Source: Paragonimus westermani
Lineage: Eukaryota > Platyhelminthes > Trematoda > Plagiorchiida > Troglotrematidae
Assembly (NCBI GenBank): GCA_008508345.1
Contig: QNGE01000143.1
Location: 235,085 to 299,084 of the forward strand
Reading direction: 5' to 3'
DNA length: 64,000 nt
Under the pieces are notes generated by a model, which was given only the letters and a program-made list of their open reading frames with translations, had not been told where the DNA came from and ran no database searches. Shown here piece after piece: positions 25,379 to 37,400 of this stretch (position 1 is the first letter of the stretch; each line of letters begins with the position of its first letter). Both the position numbers and the translations under genes were made by a program.

Positions 25379-28300
25379 CCACAATTTACCAGTACTTGCT
25401 TGAAGGAACTGGTCACTTGTGATAGAAAGTAACGTAATACGGTGACCACGATTGGTTCTGTTTAAGCGGAATTGACCACAGGCTGAGCAGTACCATTGGA
25501 CATTGACGGGGTACGTGATTTGTACCATCGTGACGATTACTGCTGGTGAACTTTCACCAGACGATACGATAGTTTGCGAATACACCAGGTTAGTAGTGAG
25601 AATCAAAGTAAGTGGGGCAAAGCGTTTCATAATTCTTCTTCGTTTAGCCAGGAACGGAAAACTAAACTTTATTATACAAACGACTGTAGTGAACAGTGAC
25701 GTTTCTTTAGACTGATAAAATGTTACCTGCGTAAACTATTTTTAAAAGTAAGTATGACAATTTTTGATACTTACGCTATAAAAATTTTGTTTTTTCTCAA
25801 CGAAAATTCCGTCATTACTCTACAGCAATTTGTTGGATTTGATGGTTATTTGTTAGATGATAGGACAAAGAAAACAGCAAATCTACGGCAGTAAATGCCG
25901 AGTATCTACATTTATTTTGTCTACCAAATCATCCGAACCGACTGAATTGTATAGCTTGCCTAAACGAAAGTAAGCTCAGAGCACCCTGCAATCAATCTGC
26001 TGCAAGTTGTCGGTGCTGTCCAGTGCCCTACATGAAACATCACCTATCCGCATTTAACGATAACCACTTGTTTTCGGTGATCTCAACTTGGAAACAAATA
26101 TTTTGAATGGTTTACTTACTCATAGCAGGTAATGTGGCTGAGTATAATACATAGTAACTCAGCTATTCGTCTCACAAAATTCATCCAAGCATACAAGTGA
26201 TGTGCGGCTGTGTACGGTGAACAGTTGTTAGGCTGCGTTACAACCTTCGTTGTATCGGTGATTGGAGCCAACGACAATGCGTCTTTCCAGCCACAAATAT
26301 CATTTAATAATATTCTCCAAAGATTATGCTTATTAGTTCGAAGCATCTGTTTTCGTGTGCACAAGACAGTTTCCAACCTCATGTGTACACACCTAGCCTA
26401 GGTGAGTCATTTGATTTTGTACTCTAATCTGTAGACACCATGGCAATTATCACATACAGACCTGCAAGTGTTGCCTTGTTCATTGATTGGTACTGCATTT
26501 AGCAAATAAATATAACTCAATGTTGGACACCATCATGAATCATACGGAAGTAGCAGACAAGTGCAAATGTGCAGTTCTGCCTTTGTCAAAAGTAACCATT
26601 AGCATTGATATACGCACACGTCAAATTGGGTCAATGTATACTAGGAGCGTGCGCGTTCGATCATTTTTAAATTGATTCTTACTGTAGACGTGTATGATTA
26701 ATCACGGGTATATTCACAGACTACTCGCCAAAGTTCATTTTCTAGCGCGGCACCGTAAGTTACATGTAGCTGGTGGTCAAATAAATGCCGATTTCAGGAC
26801 ATATCACACATCAAGTGAGCCTACTATCTAGGATCGTAGGGATAACGTGCTCAATCACACATTCTTCGAGTTCTCTTGATCACCAATACTGTTAGTTGCA
26901 CTACACCGTGTCTAAATTACACGAAGCAGATTAACCCAAATCAGAGTGAGTATTTTTCAGTTCTCACAAGGTATAGCAGAGACATCATTCCGCATTGTGT
27001 CACCGGAATTCAAGAGATGATTAATTACCAACGACAAAATCTTCCAGTACCTGTGTTTTCCGCTACAAGATATATATCCATGATAACGGATGAAGGCCTA
27101 CAAAGTTATTTATTGGAAGTGAAGTGTAAAATTTCCAAGTTACCCTATCTACCTCACTCATGCACGGTTTCGATGAATTCCCTGTGAAAAACTGCCGCAC
27201 AATAGGTTCCTCTCGAAACGGATGAAATTGTATGTGGAACATTCTTCACAATACATCTCCTGGCGGATTCATTTGGCTTACGTGTGCAATATATATGTCA
27301 CTAAGGGGTATTAGTTTCCACCACTTGTAAAACTTCGCCGTACACTCCTTATCTCTATCCTTGAGGAGTCTACAGCGAAGAAATATCCCATAAGAAAGAG
27401 TGTGTGCCCAGCAAAAGCTTGCTGAAGCTATGAATAACTTCAGAAACTATTCTGAAGTTGTAACTGAACATCAAAATAACATTACTTTTGAAGTTAATGT
27501 GTTTCTGAAATCACTATTTTTGACACGATACAATGGAATTTCTCTAGGGATACATTGAGATTTCTTGTTTTTCGTTTGGCACACGCACACTTTACGTTTT
27601 AGAAAAGTTTCACATGTTCATAACGATTGGTACCTATATGACGTGTGACCGCACTGAAATGCTCACTGATATACCTGAGTCCGCTTGATCTGAAACATTT
27701 ATTTTCAGGTGCGCGCCTTCTTAGCTGAGAGAGGAAGACTATTACGGGTACGTTACTGTTTAGGGGTTGATCAAAAAATTTGCTTTGTACAGTTCACAAC
27801 AAAGTCAATGATGTGCAGTTGTAGCGGCCATAAACGGTAGACACACTGAAACCATGATCTGCCAAATTGACCTAGGATGGTGGTTGGGAAATGTTTATTT
27901 TGGATTATCTCTGATGTATTTCCTGGTTGGATAGCTCTCAATGTTCCGGACATGACCACTTCGTTGGGCAGCGCAGTGCATTTTGAGCATGCTTTAAATA
28001 TGAGGCAGTAAAGTCTAGATGGAAACCTGCAGTTTTATAATCTAGTTTGGACAAATGACCTCTTGTTCGCTCGTTCCTCTTTAATAGGATAGATACTTGA
28101 TGGTAAATGTGCTGTTGTGTGAACTAGGTTTTGGGTGGGAGGTGGATATTCGTTACGGTGTCTGTAATACATGGAAAACTAACCTACTTCCTTCTGCGTG
28201 GATGGTTTACGTGGACCATCAAAAGGGTTGCATTGGTTCGACCATGACAAGTTTCAATGAATGCAAAATCAGCGCAACGTTCAAGGAGAATACACAGGAC

Positions 28301-29719
28301 GTTGTGCTTGTTGGAGTTCAACGTAAAACTTTGCAATGGAATACTATTCGAATCGTTTCGGCACATTGATTTGCCAGAGGTTTCAGTCGCCGGCGTACAA
28401 CAGTTGCCGTAGCCGGACAATGATATATGATTCAAGGACGAAGCTAATATGTGACAACAGAACGGAATGATCAGCTCCACCGAAAGTTTTGAGGAAACTT
28501 GTATCGCTCATCGTTGGCCGGTCTCATATCTGCAAATTGTTTTCATATTTTACAAGCAATAAACAGATTTGTGATGCACAAATATCTGTTCCACACAACT
28601 TGGTGTTTTCTGATAATAGGTTCGATTTCTTATATTTTAGCCCAGAGATATTTATCTAACAAGCTCTCCACAGTCCCAGAGGTCACTGAAGAGAAAACCA
28701 TTTGTCGGTAGCTTTCTGCATCTTCTTTGCACCCGACTTCGAAAGCAGGTATGGTTGTAAATTCTCTCTAGGTTTTTGGGATCAGCCCTATGGACAAGGA
28801 TGTATTATAAACAACCTTTTGATTTAATGTATGTTTTCTGTCTCTTTCCGTTGTTTCGACAGTCTCGATAAAATCCCTTTGTGAACATATCTTTGTTTTC
28901 TGAGCATCTTCATCTGATAGTCTGAGTTTAGTCAATCTCTTGCAGTTAATGCTCAAACAAGGAATCGAACTTTCCTTGTCGGCTGCTTCCTTCCCTTAAA
29001 CTGACATCGATGAGCCGTTTATAATTGATTTGCATACTAGCCAACATTAATCACAGTCTCGGAAGTGTTTGGGAGAGAGTTTCGCCAACAGCTGGTGATG
29101 ACAAGATCGGCTGTCAACCGATTTACTGGTGGTCACTGGGACCACTTGCTTGTGGATTTACTCTTAGCGGTTTTAGAGAGAGAGTGTTACAGTAGGATTG
29201 CCTCGTTGACGGCTACCAGTTTGGCTGACTGCTGTTTTCTCCCAATACTATACAAGCCGTAAAATACTGAAACCGCAATTGGTAATTTAACATGGGGAGT
29301 TGATAAAACACTCCTGTATATTAGCAAAATCAGATGAGTTGCTCACTGTTCCGCTGTTGGTTACTGAAGTCCTTTGCTGGGTTCGCTTTTCAACCACTTA
29401 TTAAAACAGAATATAACCGCATTGATATAAGCAGCTCGATTCATATTACATTACAAAAGTATGCCTTGTTACATTAAACTTTTGTACAATTTCGAGTGAA
29501 AGTACTACGTTTGGGAATGGCAGTTTTCTGTTCGTCTGCGTCGTACAAAAAAAGTACGTCACAGAAATTATGACTCATCTTGCATGAAAAAGCATATCAG
29601 TATTCACAATTGGTCTCTGCATCAAATGTTTAGGTTTGTATGGCTGATGGTTAGTTCTTGCATACAGACACATAATGTAAAAAGTAGAAAATAACGATGC
29701 GGTTACTGTATGTGTCAGT
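25379..29719. other. Intergenic, downstream of the receptor
   Basis: No gene is supported. At 28097-28480 both strands are open for about 90-98 codons, which marks neither as coding. A 9-bp hairpin at 27436-27459 and a CGTAC/GTACG hairpin at 29542-29558 are small enough for chance. The last few hundred bases should include the receptor 3' UTR. Confidence 0.5.
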
Positions 29720-31075
29720 TCAAAACGGAGTGTTCCCATTGGGGTTTGATGAATGCCTTGATTTCTCTGTAGATCCATCTACTAAGCAACGACCTTCGTC
29801 TGTACAAAAACTGCGTACCAGTCTGGGTCCTGTTCGACGAGGAAACACCCAGCTTTCTGCTCTTGGACTGGATAATCTCTTCAATTTTCGCACGTTGCAA
29901 CTCATAATCCAATAAACATGTTCACGGAAGCTTTTTGAGGTAAATAGGTAGATGAAAAAATTCAAGGCATAATGCGAAGCGCATAGAACATCCATCAGCT
30001 CTTTTGACTGCAGTTGGTACACATATTTTTGCCATTCTGGATCCATTAGCATGGCTTCTTTTGTGAGGCATGGATCGGGAATTTTGATAAGAAACTGGAT
30101 CAAATAGGTTACACCGGGTGGCACGGCACAAGCGATCAGATAGAAAGACAGTATGGCTAACATGATTGACGTTGAAATAAAATTGGCTGATTCGGTAGAT
30201 TTTTGTTCGTTAACACTATTTTGGGTAGGTTCAGAACAACTGCTCGACCGTGCATTACTGACATCAGACTTATGACGTTTGCTCAGCAGTTTGAGTATTA
30301 CAGATCCATTGCAACTTGTACGCTTGAGAGAATTGCCATGAGATCGTTTAGAACTGGAAGGCGTGGCGGTAGACCGGATAAGGCGATGCATTTCAAACAC
30401 AAGCATACTGTTGAAGACAAGCGCAGCTAAGGGTATCAAGAGAGAGAACAACGTCTCTTGAATTATCAGAATTGTTTGCAGATTGCTTTCGCCAACAAAG
30501 TCAATCCGCATTTGACAGACTCCATCTTGAAAAGACCACAAAACTGCCTGGAATAACATCGGCACTGCACAAATAGCTGCAAGAATAACCACTGCCATGA
30601 TGGCTCTTTTGTTTGTACAGAGCTTGTGGCGTTTGAATGGGTAACAAACTGACAGATAACGCTCCAGAGTGAAACCAAACACCAGAATGTTTGAATAGTA
30701 CTGTGAGAAGAACGTCAGACAATTGATCACTTGACACATGACCGGTTTGTCAGCTACGTTTGGTAAATCCCAGTATCTTTTCAAATGATAATCCAAATAG
30801 GTTAGTATTAAAATCAAGTCCGACAGTGATAATGCAGTCAGATAGATTGCCGACGTGTTCTTTCTACGTTGATGTCGTGTGATCCAAATAGCGAAAGACA
30901 ACATATTTCCAAAAATGCCCACGGTTAACCAAGTAATCATGAGGATACGAACAAACAATAAGGTTCTAGGCAGAAATGCTTCTAGAAAATAATGATTCGG
31001 ATAACGATCAGCCCAATAGACCGGGTCAACATTGGTTTCGTTGAGAGAAAATCGTAGAGTACAGTTTTGATCCAT
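29720..31075 (-). CDS. Class A (rhodopsin-like) G-protein-coupled receptor, single exon, probably a peptide receptor
   Basis: A 451-residue open frame from ATG to TGA without introns encodes a complete seven-helix receptor of the plasma membrane. Two N-glycosylation sequons lie in the short N-terminus (N4, N12). TM1 is about residues 38-66, with the Gly-Asn pair at 56-57. TM2 carries LSLSD (82-86). TM3 (about 114-138) ends in ERY (139-141). TM4 is about 157-180, and TM5 (about 200-229) has Pro215. A long third intracellular loop of about 70 Ser/Lys/Arg-rich residues follows. TM6 is about 301-330, and TM7 (about 359-380) has NFFIY (372-376). Cys114 and Cys187 can form the usual TM3-ECL2 disulfide, and Cys393 is a possible palmitoylation site. 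The start has G at -3 and G at +4. TM6 has ACAVPP instead of CWxP, and TM7 has NFFIY instead of NPxxY. Such deviations are seen in invertebrate FMRFamide-like and flatworm orphan receptors. The ligand cannot be told from sequence. No canonical AATAAA was seen in the 400 bp after the stop. Confidence 0.93.
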   Translation of the reverse strand: MDQNCTLRFSLNETNVDPVYWADRYPNHYFLEAFLPRTLLFVRILMITWLTVGIFGNMLSFAIWITRHQRRKNTSAIYLTALSLSDLILILTYLDYHLKRYWDLPNVADKPVMCQVINCLTFFSQYYSNILVFGFTLERYLSVCYPFKRHKLCTNKRAIMAVVILAAICAVPMLFQAVLWSFQDGVCQMRIDFVGESNLQTILIIQETLFSLLIPLAALVFNSMLVFEMHRLIRSTATPSSSKRSHGNSLKRTSCNGSVILKLLSKRHKSDVSNARSSSCSEPTQNSVNEQKSTESANFISTSIMLAILSFYLIACAVPPGVTYLIQFLIKIPDPCLTKEAMLMDPEWQKYVYQLQSKELMDVLCASHYALNFFIYLFTSKSFREHVYWIMSCNVRKLKRLSSPRAESWVFPRRTGPRLVRSFCTDEGRCLVDGSTEKSRHSSNPNGNTPF

Positions 31076-31402
31076 TGCTATGTTTGATCAGTAGAATAGT
31101 TTTTGTAGGCCACGATTGTTAACAAAAGGAGTGTCGTTCACAACTGGCAGAAAAGAAAGAGTGATATGAAACGTTTGTGTCTAAATGCGTAATCTTTTCT
31201 AGTAATTGATAAAAAAGCAAAAAACGTCGAGCAATTTATTGTCTTTTTCACTGTCACCAAGTACTGACGTAACAATAGACATGAAACATTTTACATGATG
31301 CGTGTATTGAGAGTCAAACACCGTTTCGCGTAACTTACACCTCCTACACTCATTCAGTTTGGCTGCCTCGTAGTCTTTCAAGTCAGTCACTGAAAACAGA
31401 AT

Positions 31403-31411
31403 CTTTATATA
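31403..31411 (-). promoter_or_regulatory. TATA-box-like sequence upstream of the receptor
   Basis: On the minus strand this reads TATATAAAG, a perfect match to the TATA consensus, about 330 bp before the receptor start codon. If used, it implies a 5' UTR of about 300 nt or an untranslated first exon. The match is short and the region is AT-rich, so chance is a real alternative. Confidence 0.2.
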
Positions 31412-34400
31412 TGCTACTTATTGAAACACTAGTTTTTTCCTCGATAGAAAACAATAAACGCCCGTTATTCACATTGATTATTTCCCCCGGAAAAAGCGAT
31501 AATTTTTGTGGCCATGATCTGCCCATAGCATTATTCTTCTACCATTAAAGTTGGGATGTTCATTTGTTTCTCATCAGACGGTATTGCATCCAGTTGGAGG
31601 ATTTTGAGGCAGACCGTTCACATTTCGTCAGTTTTATTTGGATTAGCCCTTGCCTGTGTTATTTACACGATTAATTTAGTGTTCTAATATGTAAGCATAT
31701 GATACACCTGTTGCTAAATCCTGGTGAATTGCTATTTCCAAGTTCCAATGAGATGCGCCAAAACAGTTGAAAAACTCAGGATCAAGGAGGCGTCTCATGA
31801 AACGGTATCAAGCAATTGATTTTTAATATTGAACGCAAAGCTTATCCGTTCGTGAATAGAACAAACGACTAAATGTTTAGTTACATTGTCACTAAGCTTG
31901 GCGGCAGTGGTCACGGAATGTATTTTTAGGGATTACAGATCGTGAAAAGAGGTAAATTATTCACTTCCGTTTGTGATACCTTGCACAGTTAATGCAGAAT
32001 AATGTGAGGTTCATAAAAACTTTATCACGAGAAGTTACCAGTGAAATATGAACGTTTATTTCTGAGTATTAATTCTATTGATTGTCGAGCGGACCGGATA
32101 CATTGAAACAAACTACTTTCCCAAGCTGAACTAAACATCAACACTGTGCAAAAAATTTGGTGACGCTCAGTAGTTTTATTTATGAAATGTTTTATACACT
32201 AAAGCGTTTACTTCTAAAACAAATTACAGAATTTGTCAAGTTGATATTCTTTTGTGAAGTGAGGTTAACAGAACATGACTAGTAGATTCATGGTATCAGT
32301 CACTTTTTAATCAAATTTCCCTGCTAGAAATCAATTCGTCTCATCAAAAAAACTTTGAATACAAGGACAATGCAGTCACGTTATGTTCTCTTGTCCTAGT
32401 TCATATGTGGAGAATATCTTTGCTGAGGTGACATGTATAGTATTCACTGATACCTCTGTGGCGGTATTTGCATTCAGTCCCAAAAAGTGTTCAGTTTTTG
32501 TCCTACAGTTAGCCCTCAAATGACCTGATTATCTGCTCATGTCTGTTCTAATGATACTAGCATAGGTCTAGCACCCGAAAACTAATTAACTTTGTGGGCT
32601 AAACTTATTGTGAACAGAAGAAGGATGACCAAATGAAACACCCCATCATTTCCGATTCATTTCGTCTTATATTTTTCGGAAAACTGAATCAATGTGGAAG
32701 TGAATGCAACGAATTTTTCGAATAAGCTGTAGATTTTAATCCTTAGTTTTTGAAATCAGACGTTTCAACGCTTTCAGTCAGGAAGTACTTTTTACCGCAT
32801 ACTCTAAATACTGAACAAGGTTGCAATTTACTTCCTGTGTACGAAGCGCACAAGTCAATTATAGTTTACCATTTCTGAAAAATATCTTAATGGAAACAAA
32901 CTTCCTGATCTATATGTGAAGCAGATTTAAGAATTTTTCAAGATAAAAAATATCAGATCTTATGTGTCCACAGAAAATGACTGAATTTTCATTTCTAACG
33001 CTTGTGTGTTTTTCATTAATCGGTTTGTTAGTTGGACTGTGTTGATCATCCTTGTGGTATACGTAGATGGTTTTGTTTTCCAAACCTACTCCGTCACAAG
33101 ATAATGATATCAATCAAGCTTCTTTAAGGTGGAGGTCTTCATACAGTATAATTTTTGCGTGACAAATTCATCTTTAGTGAAGTTATGATGACGCAAACTT
33201 CATATGCTTACAGTACTTCAGGAAAGAAGTGGCTAGTATGACACAGCTTTTCTTGCTCATTTCCAGGATAATTTGTTAATACCTGTAGTAGTGTACTATA
33301 ACGTTGATAAGGAACTATGAAGAGGCTACTGGTAGAAATTAGGTGAGGCACGTCCAGACTAGTGGGTCAGCTGTCCTTTTTAAAAGTCGGTGTTCAACAT
33401 GTCACACAAAACATTTCATACACCCTAATCAATTGATGAACTTGTTTGCCACATGGCAATTGAATTTACTTTCATACAAAGTGTAGAGTTGGTGGCAAAC
33501 TTCGAGGAAATGAACGTTGTGTATGTAAACAGTATGAACGTAAACAACAGGGAAAAACTGGTACAAACGTCTATGTGCACAAGAAAGTACATAGGATAGA
33601 AATGCTTGACGCCGAGCAGCTTCTTCTGCAGGACACTTGGCTTTTTGAACAGTATCATAATCAGACAAACCTGATTCACCGATTGTTGCGGAGAAATCTG
33701 CAGAGCTTACCTGCACTCTAATGATTCTAGATTATCAACGCCTTGACCATTACAATACTACGTTCTACTGGGTATAGACTGTGTTTGGGTGTGTAACTGA
33801 TGCCATCGTACCTCAGAGTTTGGTTTGGTTTTTGTAACGGACATCTCTCCGAGTATTCACAGTTTTAAGCGGGTTGATCTAGATACCAACATATCCAAAC
33901 TTAATCATAAGGGCTTGGTAGAGTTACAAATTTGCCGACTGCTGCTACGTCTGTCCTTCTGGGTGGCTTCTCTATTTTGAAAAGGCAACGTGTTATTAAT
34001 TCGTAGTTTGTGAATTCTGAAATACCAAGTTAGTAACGTCTACCCAGTAACAAAGATGGTGTCATTTTAATTAAAACTACATCGCAGCTTCGGCGCTGGG
34101 TTAGGTTTCGCGATAAAGTACACGCTAAGCAGAGTTTCTGTGACGCACAAGAAGCGTTGGTGCTGCATTTAACGAAGATCCTAACGTGTGTTAAGAATTT
34201 AATAAACTGGGTAACATATAGTACTAAGCCGATGTAGTGTTTTGTTTCCACCCCACAACTCTGACAATAGAGGCATCAAATTTTGTAATGAGGTTTGTCA
34301 TATTTAATCTCGCGTTGGCACGTTTCACTTGACCTAAAAGCACAGCGTAGTGAAGTACTAAGCATATTTTTTGTTAAGCTTAATGTTATCATTTGCTATA

Positions 34401-37400
34401 TCAGGCGTTTCAAATGTAATTTTTGGGACTGATAGCAACTAGTCAGGCTCCTTATCAGAACCATTTTAGTCAGGATGGATGTAGTCAATTTCAGGTTGAC
34501 CATTTAGTTCATTCTGCTCAACAGGGATCAATCATGCGAATGTGAAATACCTCGTGCCGTATTTGCAGATATGAGACCTCACATCAACCTGTATCTCAGT
34601 TGCCGGTTGCAGAGTTGTAGATACATTCTACTCAGTTGCTTTTTTACTGATTCAGGTATAGCACTCGACATATACTATGCTACTGATAGACTTAACTGAA
34701 ACCAATAAACTTGATAGGCTTGTGAGCATACAAGTGGTGGAACCGTATTAAGTTCACTGTCTGTTAAGCTTCTGGTGAATATTCAGCATTGAACTTTTAT
34801 CAGCATTTCGGGTTTTAGTTTAGAAGTGAACATGCGAACAAGTAGGACAATAGGATTGTGTGTGATAAAACCCGGTGTTAATAGTACTGGTTTGTTGGTT
34901 CCTTCTAGTTACACTAATCGACTTTTAATAAGTCTCCCTGACCCATTATGCGAAAAACAGCTCTTGGCAATCATTATCACTGGTTGCTATGTAACCCTGC
35001 TGATTTATGAAGACGTTGTCAAACGTACGATTTCCTAGAAAACCCCCCATCTTGTTTGTAAACATTGGATAACGATAGCTGTGCAAGAAATCGACCGATT
35101 ATCAATGAACGACGGGCGAAGGATTGGTTCTAACAAATAAACCCGCCGATTAGTTTAGTGTGAACCACTAGAATGCTGTTGGGTGGCAGAGTGGAGGGTT
35201 AAAAGCTTTAGAAACTCACACGAAATCCTCCTCATAACAGCGTAACAGGTGTAATCCGTTTACGGTTGTTTCAAGTGTTGTGGTGTTCCACCATTCACGT
35301 AATTTGTATGCTATTCGATCTCTTCACTGGCGATCTGGAGGGGCTGACCGGGGTTCATGTCAGGATGTCTTAGCTCCCTGTCCCATAAGGGCCAAAGCCA
35401 CGGATTTTTGATTGTTCTCATACAGTACTGTAGATAATATTTACAGACCTGTGTTTAAAGCTGACTCACTGCATTTCTCACATAATTCCCTACACAGCAG
35501 CCCACAGCGATAAAATTACATTTGTCTCATGGCAAGCACCTGATCTTTCATGTGGAAAGATAGCTTGTGCATGGTCCGGAATCAGGACCTTAGTATCCTG
35601 GCTGCAGAAGTTTGACGGAATTTGATGCGTGTGGTGTGGAAAGGCTGCTGTTCGATTACCACCATAGGGCACACTGTTCAATATAGACTTGATTTATCTG
35701 GCTTATCGTAGAGCGTGACTATCCTTCTAACAGTCTTCCGTCAGTGTTTATTAAAAAAGGTTTTCATATTTATGGGCGTGCTGATGCTTTTCTTAAAGAG
35801 ACACGTTTGTAGACTCAGTTTTATGTACGACCTTACATGGATGTTTCAATAATACATATTTCTCTGATCCTGTCTTCGTAAAGACTGGTTATAAATGAAG
35901 ATACTTTGACAAATTCAAAAAAGAGATATTTCAAAATAAACTTTCTAAAACCGTAAACACTGTAATATAAATTGTTACATCTTCTGCATAACGCCCGTCA
36001 AACTTTCTGGTGTTGTCCACTAATTCGAACGTTTCAAAACTGCGTCAATTTTTAAATGCCGTGAAGATTTAACAAATTTTAGTACAACCCAAACACATTT
36101 TATTGTAGAATAGAGGTTAGACGATACGTTATAATTGAACTGAGTTGGTGACCATTAGTGCTTAGAAAGCATATTTATCTCGTCTTTCATAACCCTTTCG
36201 ACAGTTCAGAGATTTTATGCTTTAATTCTAGGTGCTTGCAACATACTGTGTGCATAGCTTCTGAAACACATCCATGTTGTCCTAAGTGCAATCTTTTAAA
36301 TACTTCAAAGGACTTGAAATTAGGATTGTTCGCTTGAATAGTTGTTGCTTAACCAGTTACCAGCAGGTGAATAAGATGACACCATGTTACGATGCCTGTT
36401 TATGCAACCGGATAAGAAAAGCACGAGATATGTTTGCTTTATCGAATCAGGGACCGTCTGTGCCCATCGGCAAGGCTGACTGAAACCATTTACTGTCAGT
36501 AAAATCGATCGGTTTGTGTAAGTCATGGAAAATTGACAATGCTTCTCAGCACATCCACGCTGTTTTTTTCGGGCAAATTATGTTTATGACATGGTGAGTG
36601 TGTTGGCTTATGTCCATTCGCTCCTTCTTTTGTGAAATTTTATTGTGAAGCACATTCCCCTGGAGCGAGATGGCTCTTGCTAGCCTTGCTGTTCCAGAAT
36701 TGCACCACATTGGGTAGCTGACTTCAGCATCTATAAGAGAAGGACGAAATCTTTGGCATCCTTGTCAACCATTATGTTGAACAATTATACTTCCCGCGAA
36801 AACGGATTTCTGCTAATTTCTAGTATTCCAGTTGTGATGCTATCAGCATTCTATTCAATTTATGTGATCACTTAACTTCGAAAACTATCAAGTTCTCTTT
36901 AATGGTAAAATTGCACTTCGTTTGGTATTTAGACTGTCATAAATATACAGTTTTATGTTAATATGGACTGCAAAGAACTGGAAGAATGGACATGCTGAGG
37001 AGGGTTTATCAGTCGCGTTAATTGCAACAATGGAAAAACCACTTCGTAGGCTATATTAAAAAAAAAAATCAACATATTGAACAAAACTGCTATTTATACC
37101 GAGCCAGTTTTTCCGAAAAAATTGAACAACGCCGAAGTTGATTCTGTATGTGCAATCCGCACGCTAATCTATTCCTGTTGAAAGCAGTAAATTTAACCAA
37201 TAACAGTTTAAATCTTTCAGAGGAACAAGCAATTTTAGAGCACACAATGCACCTTCTAATAAATTATGATTACCAAGCACACGATACCCGTTCCATCCTA
37301 CCCTGTGTCGTTTCTTCTCTGGAAAAGCTACTTTGATCGGGTCAGCTCTAAACACAGCACTGACTTTTTGGGAGCAACAATTTAAATGCATAACGGGGTG

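Noticed and set aside
25259..25630. 123-codon minus-strand frame with a signal-peptide-like start
   Set aside because: Its 3' part is antisense to SINE copy H, the length is within chance expectation, and no domain is visible.
27436..27459. 9-bp hairpin with 6-nt loop
   Set aside because: One or two such stems are expected by chance in 64 kb, and there is no further context.
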